64,000 nucleotides of DNA from Tetrapyrgos nigripes (lineage: Eukaryota > Basidiomycota > Agaricomycetes > Agaricales > Campanellaceae): NCBI GenBank assembly GCA_013368315.1, contig JAACJM010000006.1, positions 992,001-1,056,000 of the forward strand. Reading direction: 5' to 3'. This document shows positions 22,600-35,162 of the stretch, piece after piece. The stretch's first letter is position 1. Each line of letters opens with the position of its first letter. The notes under the pieces are model-generated. The model was not told the origin of the DNA. It did no database searches and saw only the letters and a program-made list of their open reading frames with translations. The position numbers were made by a program, and so were the translations under genes.

Positions 22600-24300
22600 T
22601 TTTCTCGAGTGGCACTTGGATGTCGACAGACTCGACTTCCTTTACCCTAGATGCAGAGATTATGGGCTATCTGTCTGGATGGCGAATAGCCGAAACCACC
22701 TTCCTATCTCCTTCAGATACCGCGTCCTTGGAGAGAAAGCTCGAAGACGAAGATCTCATCTCGCAGCTCGCAGCTCAACTAAAAAAGGTGCTCCGGGAGC
22801 TTTTTGATCGCAAGAAAACAGCTGCCATGAAGATCAATACGGGAATTCTTGGAGAGATACGTCGATTTGCGGGAGCGACTGACCACAATCAGAACTCTAA
22901 TCCGCGTACTAGCCCACCCTAAAATGATCCCGGAAGGCACATTTACCAGACTATTCCGCCTGAGCTGCTACTGACGCACGCCTGTTCTCACTGGAGAGAT
23001 GTACGTCAAATGCCCAGTCTTTGGAACCAATTACGCGTGTTTACGACGGGAAGGCTCCCTCATCCAGACCTGGTGGCCGATTGGCTAGGACCCAGCGGCT
23101 CCCTTCCCATCGATTTTGCATGTTCCTGGCACTTTTGGTCCTGTCAAGTTCCTTGAGGAACCTGCATACTTCAACTTCCTCCTTCCTTTTTGCGAGCGCT
23201 TGCGTTCCTCGCCACTCACTGGCAATTTCGAAAATATTGCAAATTTCTTCGGCAAAATGAACCCTTCATTACCTAAACTGAACCATATATACCTCAGGTT
23301 TACAGCCCGTAATGAACCAGTTGCTGTTTCTGCTTTGGAAAGCTCAATCCAGAACGCACCTACACTCAGGTCCATTGGCTTGTTGTACCCATTTTCCATC
23401 AAGCAGAATATCATTATGCCCCAATTCCCATTCTCAATGTCTCAAATCACAAGATTGCGTCTGTCTGGGGAAATGGCGTGGCCTAATTCTCTCTTTCTGC
23501 GCGTCATCCTGGGCAACTCTCTTTTGGAGCACTGCGAGCTCGGCTGCATCCCAGAATTCGCCCCGAATCCCAACATTGATATTTCCCGTCCGTTGCCCTC
23601 CTGTTCTTAAAGTATCTCTTGATCAATCTCGGGGGGAAAAATCGGTTCACCCCTCCTCCTCAATGGTCTCCATCTTCCTTCTCTCACAGCACTGCATATA
23701 CGAAGATTGTTGGTTTGTTCCGATGCAAATAGATTACTGATCGTTCCATACATCATCAATCTTCATCAGCTTTCGAGTTCCAGCTCTTGGAACTATACTG
23801 GGACCGATGAGACGAGGCGGGCGACTTGCTCTTGTTTTTGAGGCGCGTCCCCGAGCTTCCGGGGTCTCTCAATCGTGGGACTGACGTTCCCGAGCTTTGT
23901 AGGGCACTTCAGGCGACATCACAAGCCAAGGCACTCGTTCCAAATCTCGTGAAGCTCGCCATTTGGGAACGCCGTGATTCAGTAGCATCAAATCAGGCTA
24001 ATGAAGATAACAATCGCACAGACGCCCAAGGACCTCCTAAAGATACGGATCACATCATTGCGGACATGGCTCTGTCACGATAGAGGTCGTATTCGCCTGA
24101 CCTAAAAGCGGTTGACGAAGACGGCAAAACGGTTCATTGGTCGATGTCTAAATTGACCTTGGGATTGTGTTTGGAGGTGTATGGCATGGAGTTGGACTCT
24201 GGGGTGATGTCGATCCTCAGGGAATGTTCGAAGGAGGGTCTGCATTTCAGAATTGGCACGGCATGGAAGACGGTCAACATTCCTCGTCAGGTTCGTTAGC
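22600..24300 (+). pseudogene. F-box-like protein pseudogene
   Basis: Pieces of a typical agaricomycete F-box protein in changing frames. They include a helical segment YVDLRERLTTIRTLIRVLAH, then after a frame change IPPELLLTHACSHWRDVRQM with PSLWNQLRVF, the usual F-box wording. Later come WLGPSGSLPIDF, a frame change, leucine-rich text (LPKLNHIYLRF, SMSQITRLRLSG), a further shift near 23610, and an end segment up to about 24298. At least three frameshifts or stops break it, and the introns that would remove them were not found. F-box proteins of this class recruit targets to SCF ubiquitin ligases and form large, fast-evolving families in these fungi. Confidence 0.7.
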
Positions 24301-27187
24301 TTCAAGGATGGCCTTTGGATGCCTTCTCTTTTCTGTGTAGCATTATCTCTACGCTTTCCTTATGTTGTAATTTTTAAATTTGTAATGCCTTCGATGTGAT
24401 CTGCTCTTCATTCCTGCTTTCCTCCGGGATATTATACATGACTTGCTCTTCCCATCTTGCAATTCCTGCCGCGACTTCTATCTTTGCATGTAGCTGATTC
24501 TTCAAAGCCATCTGCATGCTTATTTCTATCTTTACTTTACAACGTGTAATTCATTCATCTTCAGCGATTATTTACTTATGGGATCATACATTGCACATGT
24601 CTATCGCGCAATCATGAAGAACCCGAGGCCAAAATCCACTTATCGGATGAATGTCGGACGTGATTAGGGGTGAAGAATGGGCTTCAGATCGTAGGAGTGT
24701 GCCAAAAGCCACCAAATGTGGACCCACTGTATCGTGCCATCACTTATCGTGTGCCTCGTTTCAAGGGCCAGATAATGACTACTATCCCCGCGCAATGAGC
24801 ATTCGGTGATCTTTTATGGCTCCCCTCGGAGTGTTCGACATCTGTCTCAGACTCTCGGACTCACACAGACTCGGATGGGTAATTGACAGGCTTGCCAAGG
24901 CGTTGCAGTACTCAGTCTGTACTCGCCATCTTTTAATTTAAGCAACAGTGAATGCCAACGACTCGGATGTCGCTCTATTACTTTTCAAAAATGAGTTACT
25001 ACGTGGTTCTAGACAAATTTCATCAGGAGGAAGGGCAATGGCAATTCCTGAGTTCTTCCTGATTGAGGAGGAAGTACGTCTCGACGTTCTTTCAATAAAG
25101 TAAAGGCTAAATTGTAGTACAGACTTGACTTCACGATCGTTTCATTCGACATACGCAAATGCATCTGGAAGACATTCGGCATACCATAACACACGAGTGA
25201 AATTTGGAACCTGCTTCAAGTTGGATTACATGCGTTGCTACAGATCGAGTAAGCTGTCGGGAACTCAGTTGCGGATGACAATACGCAGCGTGTATACAAA
25301 CTGTCGCGGGAGGCTGAAGTGGCAAATTCAGCTGCATCCTCGAGGCAATGAGTCTAGCAGCGAAAATGAATCCCAAGACGAGAGAAAAAGTCTTCTTCGG
25401 TCATTGCGGGAAGAACAAAGACGATACCAACCTCGATGACCCAGCGAATTGTGCTCCTGGATTCTGTACCTCCGCGATGTGGCAAACACACTTTTTTAGC
25501 CATGCAAACACGTATGGGGTAGAAGAGATGCCACAATATTGCGCTGAGGATGGTGGTGGATTCGATACGCACGTTCCCTTGAAGTTCAATAATCAACCTT
25601 GCAAGGGACTTGCATTCCAGATGACCAAATCAACTTCTAGGCTTGACGCCCTGCTAGTACAAATGAATCGGAAGCGAGAAGTCGGGTCGGATGTAGTTGA
25701 ATTCCTCCCACTGAACGTGCTAGACCGGCGTTGCAGACACCCCATCTATGCGTTTTCAATCGCACCCAAGTTGTCACTGAACTTGACAGGCCGATTGATG
25801 AATTACAGATTTTCAATTCCAAAGGAGTGTCAAATTTCCGTCGAAGAAGCAGCAGCCAGCTAGAAGTACAACATTTGCGCTGTCGTTTGCAATGTGACGA
25901 GAGGACAATATTGGCTGATTTATGTCTAGGCATCCCCAACCAGTGGTCCTCAAAAAGTCATATGTAGTGGAACTACCCTCGCAGTTGATAAAGTTCATGG
26001 ATGTACTGTTGACTTACTGTATTATTTGAACCACTAGTTCCGTAACATATAAAACCCCCTTCCGAACCTAATCGTATCTTCATAACGTGTAACGAAGGTC
26101 TGTGAACCACATCCGTAACATTTTATTCCAAAAAATCTGTCAGCGGTGGCAGGTCTAAGTATGGCCTGCCGGTACCATATATAGAAGGCGTAACGCATCC
26201 TCGAGCCCTGAACCTGACCCAAAGCGTAACGCCCCGGCCCCCATGAACCTAAGGTCGAAATAATATTGTAATTTGAAGCGCAGAGTGGCCGAGTGCTAGC
26301 TAGTCGTGTCCTAGATTGGTCTTGGACTCCAAGCAGTACAGATTCCAGAACGTCCCAAGCTACTCATTCACTTAGTAGTACAGTCGAACACCTCAGAATG
26401 CATAATGTACCATTGCATAATACATAAACTTTTGGAGATTCTGTAACGAAACACTCATCTCCCCCGGGCTTACTTTTCATCTCAGAATGCATAGAGAAAT
26501 CCTGAAACCAACCCTGTGCGTTTTGAGATGTTCGACTGTAGTAGCTTTCTTCGTTCATAGACACGAAGCTTTTCAGCATTGCTGGAGACTCCCTCGACGA
26601 TGGAAAAGTATAACAAGAGTGCAAGATGCCACAAGCAAAGACGTAAGTCAGTAATGCCGATTACCACCTCCAGTATTACAAAATCCAATATGTATTTCGT
26701 TTATTTAGAGCTCATACTGACATACATTACGATGTAGGACGGAAGTGTTCTACACGACCTATACTATAGCATAAACCAGGATATAACACATAGAAAAGGA
26801 CAGCGATATACGACAACGACGATGGTGAAGAAAGTAACTAAAAAGGAATATACCACAGATATAGAAAGGAATAATAACACAGAATGATAACCTATGTATA
26901 TATAAGTATCAGAAGATACAGTAATGAGGGAGGAATAAAGAGCAGAGGCAGAGACAACGACAGCTTAAGGATATATATGCATATATATGATAGGATAGCA
27001 GGCGCAATTTTTTCCCTAGTCACCATAGAACATAGGAAGTAGAACGACCAGGAAGAGAGAGCGCTAAAACGCGAGGAGGGGGAGACGAGGGCCAGGAAGT
27101 ACAGTACTAGTGGTGACTAGCAATGTCAAGGAACGAAAAAGGTCATAAGATAAGGCGACAGCTTCCGACCAGAAGGCACAAGGCCGA
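24301..27187. other. intergenic, no recognised gene
   Basis: Longest open frame is 25348-25863 (+, 171 codons), which contains CGKNKDDTNLDDPANCAPGF and scattered cysteines. I recognise no family and its codons show no clear sign of selection, so I do not call it a gene. Near 26286 a tRNA A-box-like string occurs without the rest of a tRNA. The last 300 bases before 27187 are probably the 3' region of the GATA gene. Confidence 0.35.
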
Positions 27188-30110
27188 CTAATCCCGTTTT
27201 TCCGATTCGGTGTTAACAGGCCACACCGACTCGCGACGCTCTTTATCCGTAGATGCAGTACGGGAAAGTGGAACTGCAGGTGCAGGCCCCGACGAAGACG
27301 AAGGCCTCTGTATCTGACCAGCACCCTGCGAAGCAGCTCTCATCTCATCAATCCCTCTCTTCATCCCCGCCATCAACCGATCCGTCCTCTCCAACATCTC
27401 CTCCATCCTCTTCCTCTGCTCATTCATATCTGCATAATGCCTCTCCAAATCAGCCAGAGTTGGAACACCGGTGATACCCGGAATGACCATAGCGGACATT
27501 TCGTGTCCTGGAGGCGGAGGCTGGAAAGGTGCACCCATGGCATGAGGTGGAGGGAGTGTCAATCCAGACTGGGCGTGTCCTGCAGGCGAATGTGTCCGAC
27601 TGGGTGCAGACGAGCCAGGTCGTATGTAAGGCGCAGCTGAACCAGGCACACCAGGCCCTCCGGGAATAAACATTGGAAATCCTTTGCCCATATCGCCTGG
27701 AGCACCCCCAATGTCCATAGAGTTGATCCCCGGTAACATTCCTCCACTAAACGATCCCGCACGTTGAGGTAGACTCGGGTGATGATATCCCATAGGAGGC
27801 GGTATCGACGATTTATGTTGAGGTGAGGGTGCTCGTCCTTCACTCCAAGACACGCTATGTCTATCGTCATAGCTCTCTTCCCCCATATCCGAGTCTTTAC
27901 CGCCTTTACTCTTCCTAGCTCTCTTCTTCTTCGGCTGCTCGCTTTCTATGTCGTCAGAGTCTTCGCCAGGTCCACTTCCTGCGCCTCTTCCTACAGCGAC
28001 TAACGCCTCGGCCGCAGCTTGATCTGTCATACGCATCGGGATGGGTGGTCCAGTGCCAGCTGCTGCAGGTACACGTTTCCGTCTTTTGATGACGGTCTTT
28101 TTCATAGAATTGGGACGATGCGTCCCGTGAAGTTTGAAATAGAGGCCTGGAGTAAAGGAGTTAGCGTGATGAACCTTCGGTGGTTGTGGAAGGGAAGAAA
28201 CGCGAGGGAACAGTTGGAAGTGAAGGAGAAGAAGAAAATAGGAAGAACGGGAATACGATTCGGGAACCTGTCAACGTGTATATAGTTTGATCATAGTTCA
28301 TGGGACCAGTGGATGGACGCTTATGACAACCCCGTCATCATAGGCTGGTCCAAGCACAATAGCAGGAGCAAGCACGACAGTGCAGGCTCGTATATGCGAG
28401 GTAAATTGGGAGTCCAGAAGAAAGAGAAATGGTAACGGAAAGCCAACGAACAGTGCAAGCAGATAAGACGATGACCCTTGGCCCAATATTGGGAGCGGCT
28501 ACAGGACGAGTGTAACGTCCGGGACAGAGTGAGGTAACCGTGAGAGATAAAACATATGGTATCTGATAAGATACCAAATGGAAGCTCGGCACGCGTGTGA
28601 AGCGCTTGCGCTGCCCAATGGGACCAAGGACAAGAAAATAAAAAAAGGTCCGAAGAGATAGCAACGAAGACGCAGAAGGCGAAAGAAGACGAGAAAGACA
28701 ACATTAGACTCACCACAGGCATTACATATATTATTACCAACGTCATCTCTCCTCCACAAAGGAGTCGTACTTGTCCCGCAATTAGCGCAACTCAGTGCAC
28801 CAACCATTCCCCTCATCTTCCTAGTACCGGGAGGAGCACCACCACCACCACTGGGGTCCGGACTACTACCACCTTCCACATTTCCAGGCGAAGCTGGATC
28901 ACCCGACACTCCAGGACCCGTCATAAATTGACTTGATGACGGCTGAGCATGAGGTAGCAGCACTGGCTGCGATGACTGTTGTCCTCCTGTGTTTGACGAT
29001 GAACCAGCGGCTGATGACGACCTGGCTTGAACCTCTGCAAGCTTGCGAGCCTCCTCCTCTTGCCTCGCTGCTAGGATAGAGTTATTGTAAGTAGGACAGC
29101 CTGAGCAGGCTGAGGTCCCACCTGTACCATCACAGCGACCGTCACCAGGACAAGTTCCTGAATGAGAACCGGCTTTTGACGAGGTATTAGGCATCGTTGT
29201 TCTATGAGGTCCGGAAGAGGGAGGAGGATGTGCGATGTGAGGGGAACTGGAGGTGTGTCTTGTTATACCCATATCGCTACCAGTAGCGCCAGAAGAATTG
29301 GGCTGCGGGTGGAAAGGAGTCGACTCACGATGACTTGAGGAGCGGCGTCCTTGCCCAGCTTGAGATAAAAAGTCGAATCAATAACAGCGTACACAGAAGA
29401 AAGTAGAAAGGAAAGGGAAAGGTATCGATGGCAGCAAGGACTCAGCAGCCTCGTGACGATGATACGAAGTAAACATCATACAGATGCCTGACTCTATACA
29501 ATGAATGAAACCTAGGTATGGTACAAGCATGCAGAAGCAGCAGCGAGCATCCAATCACGACAGGTTTCATCACACAACGACGGAAGAGGGTGGTGAGGCG
29601 ATCGGACGTGTCACTGGCGCAAGACACACCAAAGCCATGCAGAAAGATGTGATATGATTGTGCAAAGGTTTCGAAGCAGCATGCAGGAAGCAAGAGCCGG
29701 CATGAAGCACGCGTATAAACGATAATGATCGAGAAAGAAGAAGCAAATCATAACGGTTCAACAAGATAGTGGAAATACTCACCACAGGCATTACAGATCA
29801 GTTTCCCTTGGGAATCTCTTTTCCAGCCCGAGGAAGATGATGCGCTACATACTTCGCACTTTTGGGGATTAGAAGATTTCCCTGCTACAGCATTGGACGA
29901 GCCTTGGGACTCTGCCGGTTCGAGGAGTGGGTCCAAGAACAAATCTGGCTGGACGCGTACAGTGTCAGCTCCTGAAGCGGCAGACACAGGAGATTGATCG
30001 TGTTGTCTGATAGAGTCGATGCCACTTGGATTGTACTGCTGCATGCGAGGTATAGATCCGAGAGCAGCATTATGAATGTTTACTGGTGGTTCCATGACAA
30101 TGGCAGGCAT
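27188..30110 (-). CDS. iron-responsive GATA transcription factor (SRE/URBS1/Fep1 class)
   Basis: Three exons, 29783-30110, 28714-29358 and 27188-28146, give 643 aa. The first finger, C85-x2-C-x17-C-x2-C109, is divergent ([19 protein letters not shown]). Between the fingers is the region CPGDGRC...ACSGC (C179-C197), the Cys-rich block characteristic of iron-sensing GATA repressors. The second finger, C300-C324, is canonical ([15 protein letters not shown], then [12 protein letters not shown] and basic [10 protein letters not shown]). The C-terminal part is Pro/Gly/Ser-rich with a coiled-coil-like stretch ([19 protein letters not shown]). Members of the class repress siderophore synthesis and iron uptake when iron is replete. 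No siderophore genes are nearby. Two unusually long introns (424 and 567 bp) split the fingers right after the fourth cysteine. Confidence 0.9.
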
Positions 30111-30284
30111 TCCAGCGAATTTTTGGGGGTTTCAAGAGGGGTAAAAGCCAGGATTCTAGAGCAAAAGACTTCAGCATATAGACGAGAACAAGACAGGAAG
30201 AGAAACAGACGGGATAGTGGTGGTACGGAGACAAGAGATTTGCTGGCGAAGAGGACAAATAAACGAAGGGGGAAAGGACGGGGA

Positions 30285-30339
30285 AGATAAAGGCTGATAA
30301 CAGCCGGCCAATCAGAATCCGTGTATTTCACCCAGATAA
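30285..30339 (-). promoter_or_regulatory. cluster of GATA motifs upstream of the GATA factor
   Basis: Three GATAA motifs (agataa 30285, tgataa 30295, agataa 30334, as written on the plus strand) lie 175-230 bp before the start codon. A ccaat string lies at 30308. Iron GATA factors bind such sites, so autoregulation is possible, but the motif is short and this is inference. Confidence 0.35.
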
Positions 30340-31392
30340 CGGCCCCAGACTAATCGCCGAAACCACATGATCGATGACTAATCGGAACTTTCCAGTGTAC
30401 CTCTTTAGTCGCTCTCAAACTGTAGAGACAAGATGCATACTAAAGTCGTTCGAAAGCCTCTCTTACTGTTCTGGAGAACTCAGCCCACAATATTTAGTGG
30501 AGGATAGCAAAAAAAGGTCTAAAAAAAGGTCTATAATCCAGGCGGTTCGAGGACCCGAGGTCTTCAAGGTCAACCCCAAGTGGCAACGATCGCCCCATTG
30601 CCGAGATCCGTAAGAAGTCCTTTGCCGACGACTGGTGTACGTCTTCAATCTTGTCCAGACGGAGCCAGCCGAGGCCCAGCGCTTTCACGAAATCCGAATC
30701 GTCCTCACAGTTCAAGTCTTCGAGACTTGAAAGGCAGTCTATGAAAAAACAAAGAGCAGCGCCCACAGAGGAGCCGACGAGGTTATATTTACTACATGTA
30801 ATGCTATGTGATGCCTGTGTAACAGAAAATGATCTTGATGTGATCTTATCAGGTCCACCAATATCGCGTATCATATCAGTACCAACAGGCTAATATACGT
30901 ACAGCCTACAGGGCACACCTGCAAACACCTGCCTGTAGCTGCCTGTAGGCGTTTCGAGACCAGAGTACTTGGCCAGTACCAAGTATACCGAAACAGTACC
31001 TAGCGGCCGCGGAAACGTCAGAGGAGAGAACACGCTACGTAGAACACAGCAGCTTCGCAGAAGTAGGAGTGAAATATGCATATTGTTTCTTGGGCATGGC
31101 ATATAGCTGTATCTGTAGCAATACATGTACAGGCCTAGGAAGGTACACCGTACACCCTCAATCACAGTAGTACGGGGACAATGAACGATGGACGACGGAC
31201 GACATGACATTGACTGAAGAAAGATTCAAGGAATGAAGGAGGAGGAAGGGATGCACTTGCTTGGCAATGGTAGGTTTTGAATTTGGTTGGAATTGGAAGA
31301 AAGAAAGAAAAAGTACTGCTACAACTCCTCCACCTCCATCTCCTCTACCAGCAGTCTCGGTATCGGTCTGGCGTCTAGCCGCCAACGACATC
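30340..31392. other. intergenic between GATA factor and eL37 gene
   Basis: Open frames on both strands (for example 30494-30874, minus) show no recognisable protein. The right part is the 3' region of the eL37 gene. No RNA gene seen. Confidence 0.35.
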
Positions 31393-32686
31393 TCATGCCT
31401 CAGTTGACGAGGCCTTGACGCGCTTCGTTGCAGCGGTGTTCTCCCTGTTGTGGCGATCAGCAAACGTCAAAGTGTCCGAGTGTAGACAAAAAAAAAAGAC
31501 CGAAACAAAGCAAAGAAATAGAGAGAAAAATGAGCGTAGACACAGACACCGAAACCAGCGACCGCCGTTTCCAACCACAGCCACCACCTCCATCTCATCC
31601 AAGTAAGCCAGACAGTCAAAACCCCAAACTCATACAATACGCAACATCACAGACGGGAACCGAACAACCAAAAAGCCCCAACAACACACAAAGCATCAAC
31701 ACCCAAGATCCTAAAACTCACCGGAAACCGTTCTTGAACCGCCTGGACACATGCTTGAGGTACTTCATCCTACCGGTACCAGTGGTCTTTCTGCGCTTAG
31801 CCTTTTGGCCCCACTCGTACGACCTCAATTTGGCGGAGGGGTAACCACATTGGGCGCAAGCTGTTAAGAAGATACTGTTAGCATTTAGTCGACAACAGGG
31901 AAGAAGGAAGATTAATGAGAACGAAAAAAAAGGGGGAAGTGTGCAGCGGAAGCATGAGCATGGCTGATGCTCGAGAGCATTGGAGTCCCAGAGATTCCAG
32001 GTACAACTAGCACTTCCAACATCCTCGTATCGCATTCCGACTGCGTATACAAGAAGCTCCAAGCACCAGCATTGACATTAAAGAGAAAACCAAAGCCAAA
32101 AAGCCTTCACTCGTACGCACTTTTGTGTTGTCTGTGGAAAGCACGGTTTCCGCAGCGCCTGCAGAGAGTGTGCGACTTGGTGTGGCGCTTACTACAAGTT
32201 TGGTCAGTTTCAAGCTTGAAAGAAAGGAAGGTAGAAAGAACGCACCCGAAGGAGGAGGTACCTATTCATCCATGCAAATGCAAAAGAACAGAGACAGAGA
32301 AACCAGTTAACATCTTCATCTTTTTCGAGGGAACGAGAGCACGTCCTACGAACCTTTTGTCTGTAAAAAGAAGAGGAAGAAAAGGGTCAGCCAAAGTCAC
32401 AGAAAATACAGAAAGCGAAAATAGGTCGTATGTCTCCAACAGCGAACGCGACGTGGTGAACGCTCTCAACCCATCCCAGTAGCCATCTTCCAGCCAATAA
32501 TCCCTTCAATGCACTCAAACTCCCTTTCCCTAAAATTTCCAACCCAACCTCATCCAACCCTCCTACCAACAATCCATCCTCCCGTCCACCAAAATCCTCC
32601 AAAATCCATCTCGCAAAGAGACATACGACATCCGAGAAAGAATTCGTGCATTCGTTGAGAATTTCGAAGGGGGATAGACTCACCAT
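31393..32686 (-). CDS. RPL37: 60S ribosomal protein eL37
   Basis: Six exons join exactly to a 95-aa protein: 32684-32686, 32354-32360, 32246-32261, 32121-32191, 31722-31860 and 31393-31444 (288 nt with stop). The protein starts [19 protein letters not shown]. It has the Cx2C...Cx2C zinc site (C19, C22, C34, C37) and the conserved run [24 protein letters not shown]. Length fits the family (88 aa in yeast, 97 in human). eL37 binds 5.8S/25S rRNA in the large subunit. The first exon holds only the ATG and the second only 7 nt (acaaaag), so ordinary gene finders will miss the start. The intron after the ATG is 323 bp and stays open for 99 codons by chance. Confidence 0.93.
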
Positions 32687-34525
32687 CTCGTCGTTTTCTT
32701 GAGGATTCTAGTTGGCGAGGCGGGAATTCGGAGGGATTTGTGTACCTGGAGTGTTTCCCACCGAGATTAGACTCGGGAGTTTGGTCTGAGCGGAGTGGAA
32801 ACTTAAGGTTCGGAGTTTGAATCTGCGGTCCGCACTCCAGGCTGAGGGCCTGAGGCTGTTCGATCGTGAAACGGTCTCATCGTCTTGTAAATTCTCTGGC
32901 TGCGCTCTAATGCGCATATGCCGCGATGACCTATGCATTGGACTGCTTTCTGAGGCTTGTTCCATTTCCGCAAGTTGCTGTGTGTTCTCAGTGTACCTGT
33001 GCTCGATGAATAGCAATCTTGTCTTCATCACGATCCTAGCCCTCTACAAGTACGCCGCTGGACTTCTTCGAGTTCTTCAAGCTCGCTGTACTAGGGATAG
33101 GGTTCGGAGCACTCTTCAATCCGAGGCAAACATCTCGGTGTTCTCGTGGCTCCGACAATTTTCAAGTTCTTATCATGACAGACTGCATGTTCTCAAAACT
33201 CGCGGAAAGCTCAGTATGACAGCTTCTCTTTGCATTGGAAAGACGTCTCTTAATTATAACCTACTGGCACGCCTTATGGCCATTCTCTACATGTCAAAAG
33301 CTTCACAAGACAGCCTGATAGTGACGCACCTGTCTCTTGATGTTCTCATCACTCAGTAGGTGTAACTACTCTGGAAAAACGGATGATTGTTCGAGAAATT
33401 CCGACATACAACGAACGTACATAGCCCGGAATCCGAGCCACCGAATAATTGATTAGCTATAGAAGACTAGAACATATATAGGCATTCGAGTACATAGTGT
33501 GTACATGTATCAGAGAATCTCCGTTGAAATAGAAATTTGAATACCAGAGAATTACTCTCGTAAAGACACTGCGCATTTCTGCGGAGTTATAAGTTATCTG
33601 GTGCTGAGGGCGTTTGCTGCAAGTCCTGTTGTATAACGTAGTCCAGAAAATAAAAAAAATAAAAAAACGCGTGAACCATTGAACAGGCACGTTCTCGGAG
33701 TCACCGGACGCGTAGACCCTAACAAGCGCACATGCTTTACGCGTCCGAATTCGGAACATTCGTCAAGATGACCTGGCCCCTGGGCCACGAGAAACAGGGT
33801 CAAGATTTACCAGGAGAGCAGTCGAGGTGGACAGCTGTGGCGTTTGTGAAAAGACGGTGGTCAAACAGATAACGATCTGCATTTTAGCGTACGTTTGCTA
33901 CAGTCTGAGCGGCTTTGAGCGCTAAGGTGTAGGAGCTTCAGGGATGAACGAGTATGTGAAGGTGAGTGTCAAGTGAGAAGGAAAATAGAATAATAATTTA
34001 TTGCGTGGATGGGTATAGTACATTCCGAATTGATACAAAGACAACAGCAGAGAATTTGAGATTGGAGGAGAGAGAAGGAAGATGGCTGGCTAGTAGAGTA
34101 CACGAGGAGTGAGGTGGAGGGACGGAACGAAAACAAGAGTATGAAAGCAGTGGAACGATCATTGCGATCAAGCAGACAAAAAACAAAAGAGAAGGCACGG
34201 ATGGCGGCTAATGTAGGATAAGTACAGCACCGCAGAAAGGCCGACTACAAATCGCTGAAATAATTGGTTTAATTGGGAGAAAATCAAATATTTAAGTTAT
34301 GCAAAAAAGGAGGAAGGAAGAAGAATGAAATTTGAGATGGAGGACCAAGCACAATTTACAAACACACGGGGCGCGGTACATCTTTGGAGCATGGGCGCCG
34401 TGCGCGTGAGGTTTCGTGAGGCCGTACAGACTCCACAAGGCGCCCGCCTTGGAGTAGTCTTTCAAAGCCGTCGCAAAAGAGGTCCAGGATGTCAGACTAC
34501 GGATCGTAAAGGGTGAAAGATGAGC
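32687..34525. other. eL37 promoter side and intergenic DNA
   Basis: A 180-codon frame at 32817-33359 (+) and a 107-codon frame at 32708-33031 (-) overlap each other; neither matches a family I know. The minus frame is hydrophilic and could be an exon of an unrecognised gene whose upstream exons lie towards 33360, but I cannot build it convincingly. Nothing else is recognised. Confidence 0.3.
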
Positions 34526-34720
34526 GCATATACGCGTCCCCTGGCGAAAGATGAAGCTGGGACGGAAAATGAACGCATATATGCACTCAAAAAACGCCGC
34601 TTTGCGTATATAGGCAAAATTTCGAGTGTATACATCCATCCAACAACGCATATATCCATCGAACGACCAGAAATCGCGCATATATGCACCAAAGTCGGAT
34701 ACATGTATACGCTCTGCCAT
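34526..34720. repeat. cluster of gcatatatgc-like palindromes
   Basis: About seven related short strings lie within 190 bp: gcgcatatacgcg, cgcatatatgc, gcgtatatagg, gtgtatacatcc, cgcatatatccatc, gcgcatatatgc and catgtatacgc. They are spaced roughly 20-45 bp apart. The reason is unknown: it could be a decayed tandem repeat or a protein-binding cluster. Confidence 0.45.
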
Positions 34721-35162
34721 TGGACCGAGAAGGCGAGCGGAACGTAAAGACCAGGCAAGCGGCGAGACAGGGGGAAAGAAAGACGGAAATACGGAACGAC
34801 GGAAAGAGTTAGGAGAGCTTGGAAAACTCCCGAGAGTGCTCGTCCTTTGGATCTACAGAGGGCGTTTATAGCTACCGGAGCACCCCTGTCACCTGAGAGT
34901 CGGGACCCTGAGCCTCAAACTCCAACCCTTTACCCTCGCCTTCGAAACAGAAGATCCTCTCGCAGAATAAACCGAGTGCGAGAGTCCGAGTACACGGGGT
35001 ACGAAATCCCGTCAACTACAGACCACATCAGCTACTCCCGACGGTTTGAGGGTTCTGTCCTCGAGTCGACCGAAAACGTCCGACATCCAGTGGAGGAAAA
35101 GGGGAAAGGGAACCGGTCCGGTGATTTTTTTTGAGTTTTTTTTTGCTGAATTTCATGTCCTT

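Noticed and set aside
25348..25863. 171-codon open frame with scattered Cys
   Set aside because: No family, no flanking exons and no coding signature; cannot be supported as a gene.
26284..26365. tRNA-Ser/Leu-like start (agtggccgagtg)
   Set aside because: The A-box matches, but no anticodon loop with T33, no good B-box and no pairing acceptor stem could be drawn.
27253..27640. Plus-strand open frames opposite the GATA factor
   Set aside because: They are shadows of the GC-rich, Ser/Pro-rich third exon on the minus strand.
32361..32683. Possible intron-encoded snoRNA in the eL37 gene
   Set aside because: No C box (RTGATGA) with a D box (CTGA) found in correct order on the sense strand of the intron.
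32387..32686. 99-codon open frame starting at the eL37 ATG
   Set aside because: It is read-through of the 323-bp first intron; the spliced chain restores the conserved eL37 sequence.
34292..34758. Overlapping frames on both strands, up to 142 codons
   Set aside because: Open frames here follow from the repeated AT palindromes; no protein features.
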